A DNA stretch of 15,737 nucleotides from Clostridium sp. (GCA_023664325.1 JAMPFS010000059.1:1-15737), one strand, 5' to 3'; shown: positions 1-6,448, counted from the first letter of the stretch. Notes: generated from the sequence alone by a model not told the origin. Program-made: numbers and translations.

Positions 1-33
1 GTATCTGCGGTATGCCTGCCGGAAGGAGGACAT

Positions 34-927
34 ATGGCATATACCAAAAGAAGCTTAGAAGAATTGAATATCATGGATGATTTCCTGATTAATGCATTAG
101 CCACGGATGAAGAGGTGGGGGAAGCATTTTGTCGGGAGGTTTTATCGGTGCTGTTACAAAGGAAAATCGGTGCAATCCGGGTTGTGTCGCAGCGCACCAT
201 ACCGGCACTGACACCAGACCTGCGGGGAATCCGAATGGATGTGGAGGTCGTGGAGGATTTATCGGCAACAGGAAAACTTCCCGCCATGAATATCTATGAT
301 TTAGAACCGCATATCCCAATGGAGCTGGATTTACTGCGGCATAACCGCTTCTATCAGGCAAAGATTGACAGCCGGTATTTAAAAAGCGGGGAACGGAATT
401 TCTCCAAAATGCCGGATCTGTATGTCATTACCATACTGAATTATGATCCGTTTGGGTATGATTATATGATGTACAACGTCAGCAACCAGTGTAAGGAAAT
501 TCCCGATTTCGCATATAATGACGGGCTTTTTTACATATATTTTTACACGGACGGCAAAAAGGGCGGTTCCCCGGAAATCAAGACGATGCTCAACTACCTT
601 AAACACAGCACGCAAAACAATGCCACCGATGCGGCAACAAGGAAAATCCATGATTACACGAAAAAAGTAAAGGTTCAGCCGGAAGTGAGGGATGCCTATA
701 TGAAATATGAGGATATCATTGATTATGAGCGGAGGGATGCGGCAAATGCGGCAACGCTTAATGCAAAAGTCCAGGATATATGTGAATTACTGGAAGACTA
801 TGGTCCGATTCCGAACGAGCTGATGAAGAAACTACGCAGTGAAAAAGATTTAACAGTCCTTACGAAATGGCTGAAACTGGCTGCCAAAGCAGACAGTATT
901 GAAAATTTTTCAGAAGCAATAGAATAA
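34..927 (+). CDS. Rpn family / PD-(D/E)XK nuclease family transposase-like protein
   Basis: A 297-residue protein of the Rpn (recombination-promoting nuclease, formerly putative transposase) family, common in many copies in Lachnospiraceae. The fold is recognisable from the N-terminal FLINALATDEEVGEAFCREVL, the acidic GIRMDV (Asp69), the strand IYDLEPH (Glu91), and NRFYQAKIDSRYL near 105-116, which together form the usual PD-(D/E)XK core. The region after about 190 is helical and probably regulatory or recombination-related. The start follows a strong site (GGAAGGAGGA, 20-29). In most relatives the second acidic motif reads IEMQ; here it is LEPH, a variant I believe is shared by a subfamily. 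It stands alone with its own terminator hairpin. Cellular role is unproven; family members act as nucleases that promote RecA-independent recombination. Confidence 0.85.
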   Translation: MAYTKRSLEELNIMDDFLINALATDEEVGEAFCREVLSVLLQRKIGAIRVVSQRTIPALTPDLRGIRMDVEVVEDLSATGKLPAMNIYDLEPHIPMELDLLRHNRFYQAKIDSRYLKSGERNFSKMPDLYVITILNYDPFGYDYMMYNVSNQCKEIPDFAYNDGLFYIYFYTDGKKGGSPEIKTMLNYLKHSTQNNATDAATRKIHDYTKKVKVQPEVRDAYMKYEDIIDYERRDAANAATLNAKVQDICELLEDYGPIPNELMKKLRSEKDLTVLTKWLKLAAKADSIENFSEAIE

Positions 928-945
928 ATTCCTATTGCTTTTATT
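914..945 (+). terminator. Hairpin terminator overlapping the end of the Rpn gene
   Basis: A perfect 9-bp stem, AAGCAATAG (914-922) with CTATTGCTT (932-940), then TTATT. The 5' arm lies in the last codons and the stop codon falls in the loop. The T-tract is short, so termination strength is uncertain. Confidence 0.55.
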
Positions 946-952
946 GAATGCA

Positions 953-990
953 AAACAAGCGGTAGATCACAATAGATTCACCGCTTGTTT
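953..990 (+). terminator. Second hairpin after the Rpn gene
   Basis: A perfect 11-bp stem, AAACAAGCGGT (953-963) with ACCGCTTGTTT (980-990), and a 16-nt loop. No clear T-tract follows (CTTCCC), so it may be a backup terminator, an mRNA-stabilising hairpin or a remnant repeat. Confidence 0.45.
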
Positions 991-1026
991 CTTCCCAAAC
1001 CAGGCAATGCCAAAGAAACCCTTTCT

Positions 1027-1055
1027 TTGTCAACAAAACTGTGATATTCTATCAT
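1027..1055 (+). promoter_or_regulatory. Putative promoter of the 57-residue gene
   Basis: TTGTCA (1027-1032), a 17-bp spacer and TATCAT (1050-1055). A perfect TATAAT at 1055-1060 overlaps but would need a 22-bp spacer from this -35. Confidence 0.5.
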
Positions 1056-1089
1056 ATAATAATCACTCTAAAATTAAGGAGTTCACCGC

Positions 1090-1263
1090 ATGGAAACAAT
1101 GTATTATATCGTTGAAAATATAGATGGCGATTATGCGAATCTGCGCAGAACCGACATAGAAAGCAATGATTTGAAGCTGGTTGCGAGGGCATTATTACCT
1201 GAAAATATTTGTGAGGGAAGTCAATTAAAGCATGAATTCCTTCAATATGAATTGATGGGATAA
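1090..1263 (+). CDS. Small DUF3006-like protein
   Basis: A 57-residue protein beginning METMYYIVENIDGDYA, with AAGGAG placed well upstream (1076-1081). The layout, a short strand, 'DGDYA.L', then 'LVARALLP..I.EG..L', resembles DUF3006, a small beta-rich family from Firmicutes of unknown function in which a D/EGDYAV strand is followed by LLP and EGD. The assignment rests on this pattern only. No signal peptide, membrane segment or cysteine pair is visible (one Cys near residue 41). A promoter-like sequence and the Rpn terminator lie just upstream, so it is probably transcribed alone. Immediately after its stop the DNA changes to a minus-strand gene scrap, which suggests a recombination junction there. 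Confidence 0.6.
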   Translation: METMYYIVENIDGDYANLRRTDIESNDLKLVARALLPENICEGSQLKHEFLQYELMG

Positions 1264-1438
1264 CAAGCTCTAACATTAATTTCTTAAAGATATTATCATC
1301 GTTTTCCTTATATTTCTTCAACATTTTTATACTGCCCTCTATCTTGCCTTCCAATCCTTCTAATTGGGTTTCTTCAAATACAGTCCACATATCTGCATCT
1401 ACTTTCTTAATCAAGTACATTGTAGTCAATCTTATCAT
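1264..1438 (-). pseudogene. Remnant of the C-terminal part of an Rpn-like protein
   Basis: The minus strand encodes about 58 residues from 1438, including VDADMWTVFEETQLEGLEGK and a charged helix EGKIEGSIKMLKKYKEN. This EGKIEG repeat style is typical of the C-terminal tail of Rpn-family proteins. The frame stays open past 1264, but there it only runs antisense to the neighbouring small gene, so family-like sequence stops at the junction. An upstream in-frame stop precedes the first Met by a few codons. I read it as a leftover fragment; a short expressed protein cannot be excluded. Confidence 0.35.
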
Positions 1439-1713
1439 TCTTGCACCTACTCTTTAATACTATATCTGGGGTAAATCTCACGGATATTTTGTCATATGTA
1501 GTCCTCTTATATTTGTAATATACTATCCTATTTTGCTTATAACAAGGCTCATTAGCATAGTAATTAAGTAGATTTTGCAAAGTATTTTCTTGTCTAATCT
1601 TTTTTCTTATAATTTTATGGCAGTTTTAAGTAATCGTAAAAATCTATACCAATATATTCCGGAATAATCAAAAATATTGAAGATACGGCATCCGAAGAAT
1701 GAGGTACGGGAGA

Positions 1714-1740
1714 GTGGATAATTGAATATTATCCGTTGGT
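1714..1740 (+). repeat. Hairpin repeat copy A (GGATAAT/ATTATCC)
   Basis: A 7-bp perfect stem (GGATAAT 1716-1722, ATTATCC 1728-1734) with loop TGAAT, followed by GTTGGT. All 27 bases recur in reverse complement at 4121-4147, in the right inverted repeat. Confidence 0.75.
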
Positions 1741-1792
1741 TGTTAGGCAAGATAATTTAGGATGATTGTGAGAGAAAGAATAATCAAGCGGT

Positions 1793-1809
1793 GATAATTT
1801 AAGATTATC
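1793..1809 (+). repeat. Hairpin repeat copy B (GATAAT/ATTATC)
   Basis: A 6-bp perfect stem with loop TTAAG, followed by TGCGGTTGGGGG, a relaxed version of the CGTTGGT context of the other copies. It lies between copy A and the left arm of the inverted repeat. Confidence 0.6.
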
Positions 1810-1822
1810 TGCGGTTGGGGGA

Positions 1823-1888
1823 ATGGTGGATAACTTTTTATTATCCGTTGGTTTTAAATGCTATATATTTTTTTGAAAATTATTCAAA
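1823..1888 (+). repeat. Left arm of the inverted repeat around the Thoeris-like module
   Basis: 66 bp that match the reverse complement of 4085-4150 at 62 positions. All four differences fall in and beside the loop of the internal hairpin (copy C, 1828-1846). The outer 40 bp, from TTATCCGTTGG to TATTCAAA, are identical. Similarity extends weakly outwards through a G-run. It ends 21 bp before the TIR gene start and so occupies its promoter region. Confidence 0.85.
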
Positions 1889-1909
1889 CAACCGAAAAGG
1901 GGATATAAA

Positions 1910-2653
1910 ATGTTTTTTATATGTTTTTCACATGTAGAAAGATATAAAATTGCACAATCGCTTTCATATCATATAAAAAACTTTGGTTTTAAAGTTTGGT
2001 ATGATTATGATGAACTTTTTATTGGTGATAATGGCGATAAGTTAAATTTTGATGAAGGATTAAATATTAGTCAATATATCGTTATTATTGTATCCGAAAA
2101 TTTATTTCATAGTCCATGTGCTGTAGAAGAATTAAATGTTATTTATAAATTATATCAAAATAAGAATATTGTAATAATTCCTATTTTATATAATCTAACT
2201 GGAGAAAATATTCCTACAAAATTTTCGTGGTTAAAAGAATTTATTTATGACGAACTCACAAAAGATACTGGAACTGCAGATGTGGCCACACAAATTGTAG
2301 CTAAATATTTTGAAGATCAGATTCGTACTGGAAAGTTTCATGCAATAAATGAATTTATAAGTCAAAGAGAATTTCTTTTCAACAATTATATAAAGGAATT
2401 ATTAATAAGTTATTCAAAACTTGATATAAGAAATATAAATGGCAGGGTCTCGCTTTTGTATTCTATTAGTAGGTATATATGCTTAAAATATGATACCATT
2501 AAAATTCCTTATTATTGCACTAAATCAATTTTGTATTTGGAACAATTTTCAAATTTAAATATTTCCATAAATTTTAAGGAAATATCAATAATGGAAAATG
2601 CATTAACTATAATGCTTAATATTGTTCATGAGCATCTATGTCTTTTAAAATAG
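1910..2653 (+). CDS. thsB: TIR-domain protein, Thoeris ThsB-like
   Basis: A 247-residue protein with an N-terminal TIR domain (about 1-120): FFICFSH opening strand, the helix ERYKIAQSLSYHIKNFG, then FKVWYDYDEL, a central QYIVIIVSENLFHSP, the CAVEEL motif where Glu74 aligns with the TIR catalytic glutamate, and IVIIPIL. The C-terminal 120 residues are helical and unassigned. In Thoeris, ThsB senses phage infection and turns NAD+ into a cyclic ADP-ribose isomer that activates ThsA. Identity rests on the TIR fold next to a SIR2+SLOG gene. Unlike the usual same-strand operon, it faces thsA and overlaps its 3' end by 38 bp. Start is supported by AAAAGGGG eight bases upstream. Composition is far more AT-rich than the metabolic genes, suggesting transfer. 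Confidence 0.82.
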   Translation: MFFICFSHVERYKIAQSLSYHIKNFGFKVWYDYDELFIGDNGDKLNFDEGLNISQYIVIIVSENLFHSPCAVEELNVIYKLYQNKNIVIIPILYNLTGENIPTKFSWLKEFIYDELTKDTGTADVATQIVAKYFEDQIRTGKFHAINEFISQREFLFNNYIKELLISYSKLDIRNINGRVSLLYSISRYICLKYDTIKIPYYCTKSILYLEQFSNLNISINFKEISIMENALTIMLNIVHEHLCLLK

Positions 2654-3149
2654 ATATAACTGCATTTGATAAAATGTTAAAATTATGTTCGTTTCCTAAA
2701 ATATCAATATATTTTTCTAAATAAGGAAAGCTAATTATATTTTTCTTAATATCATCAAAAATCATTTTCGCAGTATGCCCTGTTACTCCTATAGGAATAA
2801 TGTTTTTACCCATACTTTTTGATAATTGGTATTCTTCCCATGTTCCCCTTGAATTTTCAGCCATTCCATCATTTAGATATTGACCATATAAAAAAATAGT
2901 AGAATTTGCATTACTAATCAAGACCTTTCTAAATTTTGTATCCTCTTCATTTGACATAATATGTGCAAATGGTCTTAAAATCAATCGCTGTTCAATGTTG
3001 CCAGCATTATCCTTTATTAATTTCTGTGTAACTGCGCCAGAAATATAATAACCTATATTTCTTCCAAATCCAGTAACTATATTATAATCAGCATCAATTA
3101 GATTTTCACCCAAGGATTTGCATAACATAGTATGCAAAGTTATTTTCAT
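2616..3149 (-). CDS. thsA: Thoeris ThsA-like, C-terminal SLOG half (separated by frameshift)
   Basis: This frame encodes most of the SLOG domain: DYNIVTGFGRNIGYYISG (Rossmann-like start), RLILRPF, STIFLYGQYLNDGM, the helix GTWEEYQLSKSMG, NIIPIGVTGHTAKMI. In ThsA this domain binds the cyclic ADP-ribose signal from ThsB and switches on the SIR2 NADase. The opening strand of the same domain (VFISGS) is in the preceding frame, so this is not an independent gene. The first ATG of the frame (3149) lies 43 bp inside the SIR2 frame and has no clear ribosome site; real sequence similarity begins near GENLIDADYN, about 3110. A joined product would be about 456 residues, near the 476 of Bacillus cereus ThsA. 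The stop overlaps the end of the TIR gene. Confidence 0.75.
   Translation of the reverse strand: MKITLHTMLCKSLGENLIDADYNIVTGFGRNIGYYISGAVTQKLIKDNAGNIEQRLILRPFAHIMSNEEDTKFRKVLISNANSTIFLYGQYLNDGMAENSRGTWEEYQLSKSMGKNIIPIGVTGHTAKMIFDDIKKNIISFPYLEKYIDILGNEHNFNILSNAVISILKDIDAHEQY
3106..3112 (-). other. Frameshift site in thsA
   Basis: On the minus strand the codons read ATC CTT GGG TGA. Removing one G of the GGG (plus-strand CCC 3109-3111) gives ATC CTT GGT GAA AAT and joins the two halves in the middle of the SLOG domain with no residue lost. A +1 slip of glycyl-tRNA from GGG to GGT at the in-frame TGA would do the same. No Shine-Dalgarno-like stimulator is visible upstream. Confidence 0.75.
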
Positions 3150-3987
3150 TTGAATTTAAACTTTCAAAACTTCCAGATATGAACACATTTTTCTTTAATA
3201 CATTTTCATGAATTTGATTAAATAAAATAGGAATTTCACAGTAGTCTTCTACTAAATATGTTTGAATATGATATCTCTTATATAAATCGTCAATAAACAT
3301 ATTAAATTCACTGGTATGTTTATTCTTCATAATGGCATAATGTGTATTAGCGGAATCTCCTAAACAAGTATTAATTTCTGCCAAGGCGGAAAGAATAATC
3401 TTATCATTAAAACTGTAACCCACAAATACAAAAGTATTCGTAACTAATTCCCTTTTTAAAAATGTTAAAAATAAAGCATGTCTACTTGCATAATTGTCTA
3501 TATCGTTTTGTGTAATGACAATATTATCTAAATTATTTATATCACCATTTAATTTAAAAATATTTATTCTATTTTGCCATGTAATATTAACCAAGTCTTT
3601 TTCATCAAAGATTGTATTAGAACTGGAATTCATATCAATTAAGCTATTTTCAATAATTCGATCATAATTAGTTGTCCAAATAGAGTTAAAACCAACACAT
3701 AAAATAGATGAAACCAATATACTGTCATGCTGATATGTATTTAACGATTTATTAATGATTTTTCGCAGTTTGTTATAACCAAATTTATTTGCATAATATT
3801 GTGCAAATTTAAATAAATCCGTTCTTTCGTCAATACTGATTTTTAATTCATCAGCACATGGTTTTAACAAATGTAACCAATCTGGCATTTTGGCGTCAGA
3901 ACACAATCCAGCACCAACAAAAATAGATACATTATTTTCTTTTTTTGCATCACATATTATATTAATAAAATCTCCCTTTGAAATCAT
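3106..3987 (-). CDS. thsA: Thoeris ThsA-like, N-terminal SIR2 half (frame ends inside SLOG)
   Basis: A 293-residue frame with a full SIR2 domain: FVGAGLCSDAKMPDW (23-37, NAD-binding loop), TTNYDRIIE (105-113, the conserved Asn107), FKLNGD (145-150), IVITQNDIDNYASRH, and FVFVGYSFND (186-195). ThsA uses this domain to destroy NAD+ and abort infection. At position 148, where SIR2 NADases normally carry the catalytic His (LHGD), there is Asn (AAT). The frame then enters the SLOG domain (KKNVFISGSF, 266-274) and stops at a TGA after ILG, where the other frame continues. Start is supported by GAAAGGGG upstream. Frameshift and Asn148 together suggest a damaged effector, although regulated frameshifting is possible. 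Confidence 0.82.
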   Translation of the reverse strand: MISKGDFINIICDAKKENNVSIFVGAGLCSDAKMPDWLHLLKPCADELKISIDERTDLFKFAQYYANKFGYNKLRKIINKSLNTYQHDSILVSSILCVGFNSIWTTNYDRIIENSLIDMNSSSNTIFDEKDLVNITWQNRINIFKLNGDINNLDNIVITQNDIDNYASRHALFLTFLKRELVTNTFVFVGYSFNDKIILSALAEINTCLGDSANTHYAIMKNKHTSEFNMFIDDLYKRYHIQTYLVEDYCEIPILFNQIHENVLKKNVFISGSFESLNSNENNFAYYVMQILG

Positions 3988-4084
3988 CTAACAACCCCTT
4001 TCTATATAACATGTGTTAATATCTAAAATATAATTACTCAAAACACGACAATACTTAGATGTCAATTTTAATACTTCTCTTTCT
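3988..4084 (-). promoter_or_regulatory. Leader of the thsA-like gene
   Basis: 97 bp between the right inverted-repeat arm and the SIR2 start. It holds a TTGACA on the minus strand, but no good -10 at 16-18 bp from it, and the ribosome site GAAAGGGG. The promoter may lie in the repeat arm; I cannot place it with confidence. Confidence 0.35.
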
Positions 4085-4150
4085 TTTGAATAATTTTCAA
4101 AAAAATATATAGCATTTAAAACCAACGGATAATATTCAATTATCCACCAT
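4085..4150 (-). repeat. Right arm of the inverted repeat around the Thoeris-like module
   Basis: Partner of 1823-1888 (62 of 66 identical in inverted orientation). It contains hairpin copy D (4127-4145), whose stem and loop equal copy A rather than copy C. It lies upstream of the SIR2+SLOG gene, so both convergent genes are entered through the same sequence. Confidence 0.85.
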
Positions 4151-4510
4151 AACCCCCCTATTTCCACGCCCTACATATCTACTACCTCATACAATACCAC
4201 GTTTCGACAATTCTTGCAACTATTTTTTAATCCTGTCATATTATCATCTTTTCTGCAAAAACCCACTATTCTCATATTTTTTATAATAATTCATATGGAT
4301 TTCATCCATAAAATAGAATTGAATATTTGTCTATCACATACATTTTTCATAGCCAATTCAACACTTGTAAAACTCCTTTCCCTCCTCCTTTTATTTGACA
4401 TTAGTTAGGCAAGTGCGAAACGCTGTTTGCACAACTGGGTTTTAGCAATCGTTTAGAAAAGTCTGGATGGAAACGAAAAACCAGTTCCCCTTCTGCCTTC
4501 TCAATCCCTG
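4151..4510. other. Intergenic region without a supported gene
   Basis: AT-rich DNA. A weak 64-codon frame on the plus strand is low-complexity and has no ribosome site. On the minus strand AAGGAGG-like sites near 4380 lead only into frames of under 20 codons. The sole structure I can point to is the left copy of the 17-bp inverted repeat. Confidence 0.5.
4427..4443 (+). repeat. 17-bp inverted repeat, left copy
   Basis: TTGCACAACTGGGTTTT, exact reverse complement of 5695-5711. The pair encloses the oxidoreductase gene and its promoter (unit of 1285 bp). Confidence 0.7.
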
Positions 4511-5527
4511 CTACTCACACGGATATCTCATGCCCCATTTTTCCCGAATGGCATCTAACAGTTTCATCACCCGTAAAGTCTCACTATGGGGTATCTCCTC
4601 ACATTCCACTTTTCCTGCCTCCATTGCCTTCATGCAGGCAAGAACCTCATATTCGTATCCGTTAATCTGCTCCGGCGCCTTATGGCATGCTATCTTCTGA
4701 TGCTCCGTATCAAACACCCGAATTTCCTCACAGTTATTAATATTTTGTACCTCTATATATCCTTTTTCCCCATAAATGACACCCAGACGGTCTGTTGGAG
4801 ACAGCATGCTGCTGTGCAGAACAGCCATCTTCCCATCTTCAAAAGTCAGGGTGACACTGTTTACCCAATCCACTCCCTCCGGCGACATTACCACCGAGGT
4901 ATCAATCTTCTTTATTTCCTTATGAAAGACCATCATGGCAAAATGAATCGGATAGACACCGACATCTAACAGTGCGCCGCCTGCCAGTTCCGGACTTTTC
5001 AGACGTTCCTTATTCTTCATTGGGTAGCCAAGATTTGCTGTCAGGGAGACAGGGGTGCCAATAATTCCACTGGCTATGATATCATCAATCATGCCCCTGC
5101 TTGGCATATACCTTGTCCAGATTGCCTCTGCCAGCAAAAGCTTCCTCTCCCTTGCAATCTGAATCAATTCCTCTGCCTGCTTTGCATTTACCGTAAATGC
5201 CTTTTCTACCAGAACGTTTTTACCATGCTCTAAGCACATCCTCGCATGCTGATAGTGATGGGAATGGGGAGAGGCAACATATACAAGCTCCACCCCTTCA
5301 TCCTCCAACATTTCCTCATAGGAGCCATAAGCTTTTTCAAATCCCCACTGTGCGGCAAACTCCTTTGCCCGCTCAAGGCTTCTGGATGCAACGGCATACA
5401 ACTCTATCTGTGCTATGCCTATTTCCCTCTGTCCTTTTGCCATACCGCAGCTCATCTCCTGTATGCCCGCAACGGCTTTTGCCATGCTCTGTGCGATTTT
5501 TCCCGGTGCTAAAATTGCAAACTTCAT
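4511..5527 (-). CDS. Gfo/Idh/MocA family NAD(P)-dependent oxidoreductase
   Basis: A 338-residue protein of normal family length. The N-terminal Rossmann domain (1-120) begins FAILAPGKIAQSMA, a GxGxIA-type dinucleotide loop with Pro in place of one Gly, and continues to VYVASPHSHHYQHA and VLVEKAFTVNAKQA, where Lys109 is the conserved EK lysine. EAIWTRYMP (134-142) and ALLDVGVYPIHFAMM (185-199) supply the Asp, Tyr and His typical of the substrate domain. The EKAF and EAIWTRYMP signatures resemble the dihydrodiol-dehydrogenase-like branch, whose members act on sugars or diols; the substrate here cannot be told. It is monocistronic, with AAGGAGG before the ATG and a good promoter, and lies inside a 17-bp inverted repeat. 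Confidence 0.9.
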   Translation of the reverse strand: MKFAILAPGKIAQSMAKAVAGIQEMSCGMAKGQREIGIAQIELYAVASRSLERAKEFAAQWGFEKAYGSYEEMLEDEGVELVYVASPHSHHYQHARMCLEHGKNVLVEKAFTVNAKQAEELIQIARERKLLLAEAIWTRYMPSRGMIDDIIASGIIGTPVSLTANLGYPMKNKERLKSPELAGGALLDVGVYPIHFAMMVFHKEIKKIDTSVVMSPEGVDWVNSVTLTFEDGKMAVLHSSMLSPTDRLGVIYGEKGYIEVQNINNCEEIRVFDTEHQKIACHKAPEQINGYEYEVLACMKAMEAGKVECEEIPHSETLRVMKLLDAIREKWGMRYPCE

Positions 5528-5565
5528 ACTAATGCCTCCTTTTTATACACATCAAATTACATTAG

Positions 5566-5594
5566 AGTATAGTCTATATAGTATCAAAAATCAA
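5566..5594 (-). promoter_or_regulatory. Promoter of the Gfo/Idh/MocA gene
   Basis: On the minus strand TTGATT (5594-5589), a 17-bp spacer, and TATACT (5571-5566), about 40 bp before the start codon. Confidence 0.6.
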
Positions 5595-5608
5595 ACCGGG
5601 ATTGGGAA

Positions 5609-5651
5609 TAAAAAACGGGGCTGCCGCAATGTCTGAATATGCGCACAGCCC
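5609..5651 (-). terminator. Rho-independent terminator after the truncated sensor gene
   Basis: Minus strand: GGGCTGTGCGCA pairs with TGCGGCAGCCC (small internal mismatch) around the loop TATTCAGACAT, followed by CGTTTTTTATT. It would end transcripts from the 6268-5723 gene before the oxidoreductase promoter. Confidence 0.7.
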
Positions 5652-5694
5652 TATATATATCAACATATAGGCAATTGCAAAATGCCCTGTTTTC

Positions 5695-5711
5695 AAAACC
5701 CAGTTGTGCAA
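5695..5711 (-). repeat. 17-bp inverted repeat, right copy
   Basis: Exact inverted match to 4427-4443. It begins 12 bp beyond the stop of the truncated sensor gene, consistent with an insertion boundary. Confidence 0.7.
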
Positions 5712-5722
5712 TGTAAACAATA

Positions 5723-6268
5723 TCATAAGTAGGGCGCTTTGGATCCGTCGGTACTTCGCATTGAACACTTAGCGAAAGCGGCAACCAAAATCCCCCAGCC
5801 CAGATATTCCAGCGGCACCCTTCTGTGATAGCAAAAACACAGCTCCACCCGGAGTACTTTCCCGGCATCCTCCTCATTTATTTCCAAAAAAACATACGCT
5901 GCCGCACTCATTCTGCCAAACAGCCTGCTCTCCTTTGTAGAATACTCGCTCCGAAGCTGCCCGTCAACAAAAAAACGCATATCCTGCTTTGCGCTGCGGA
6001 AACAGAGATACCGTCCACTCTCCATGTCATCCTGCAGTTCCGTCTCCACAACGACCGTCTCATTGCGCCCTGCCACGCACTTCCCGGGCATTGTCACCGC
6101 ATCAGTCGTTCCATCCGGCATAATCCGCTTCCACTCCCCGCTGTACTCAGCGCACTCGGAATAATCGTTCAGTTTATCGGATGGCAGCAAAAGCTCTCCG
6201 AGCAAAAAATATGCGCCTACCATAACGAGCAGAACGGCAAAAATTAGATTTATGACTTTTTGTTTCAT
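5723..6268 (-). CDS. Truncated membrane receptor: sensor half of a GGDEF-type protein
   Basis: From the ATG at 6268 (GGGAGG nine bases upstream) a 181-residue product is read: a signal-anchor helix (INLIFAVLLVMVGAYFLLG, about 6-24) and an extracellular domain. The domain shares the pattern LCFRS..(D)..FFVDGQL with the intact diguanylate cyclase in this window (LCFRSKNIFFRVYVDGEL), and YSGEW with its YAEGW. In that protein the sensor leads into several membrane helices and a GGDEF domain; here the frame ends soon after CFCYHRRVPLEYLGWG with an unrelated tail. It is probably the stump of a paralogous receptor cut by rearrangement, perhaps still exported and tethered. Initiation 60 bases further upstream (6328) is possible but has a weaker ribosome site. 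Confidence 0.6.
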   Translation of the reverse strand: MKQKVINLIFAVLLVMVGAYFLLGELLLPSDKLNDYSECAEYSGEWKRIMPDGTTDAVTMPGKCVAGRNETVVVETELQDDMESGRYLCFRSAKQDMRFFVDGQLRSEYSTKESRLFGRMSAAAYVFLEINEEDAGKVLRVELCFCYHRRVPLEYLGWGILVAAFAKCSMRSTDGSKAPYL

Positions 6269-6401
6269 ATCTGTTTTCCTCCCATATATAAGGAGATGCC
6301 CGGCAGCCCCAAAAAGTTCCCGTTTCATACCCGCAAATACCTTTTATTTTTCCCGAAAAACTACACCCCGACATGGGGTACGGTATATTCCCGGCATCTA
6401 T

Positions 6402-6413
6402 CGTGTATACAAT
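6402..6413 (+). repeat. Distal CGTGTATACAAT operator-like repeat
   Basis: A 12-bp exact direct repeat of 6526-6537, containing the perfect palindrome TGTATACA, 124 bp upstream of the promoter copy. Confidence 0.5.
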
Positions 6414-6448
6414 CCATCTAAAACCACAACATCTTGATTTTCCTATAC

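Larger units (their letters stand above)
1439..1822. other. AT-rich intergenic region with palindromes
   Basis: No convincing coding sequence on either strand. The left half (1439-1680) is AT-rich with no structure I can name. The right half carries GGATAAT/ATTATCC-type hairpins, listed separately, leading into the inverted repeat of the Thoeris-like module. Confidence 0.5.

Noticed and set aside
935..1123. 62-codon plus-strand frame after the Rpn gene
   Set aside because: It runs through a terminator hairpin and a promoter and overlaps the better-supported small gene at 1090.
1714..1852. A CRISPR array
   Set aside because: Repeats are short, imperfect, unevenly spaced and palindromic, with no regular spacers and no cas genes.
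3106..3149. SLOG half as an independently started gene
   Set aside because: Its first strand is in the SIR2 frame and its only early ATG has no ribosome site, so a single frameshifted gene is the better reading.
4214..4408. 64-codon plus-strand frame rich in Phe, Ile and Leu
   Set aside because: No ribosome site, composition simply reflects AT-rich DNA, and no family pattern.
5584..5877. 97-codon minus-strand frame past the sensor stump
   Set aside because: Overlaps the sensor gene in another frame and crosses its terminator; no family likeness.
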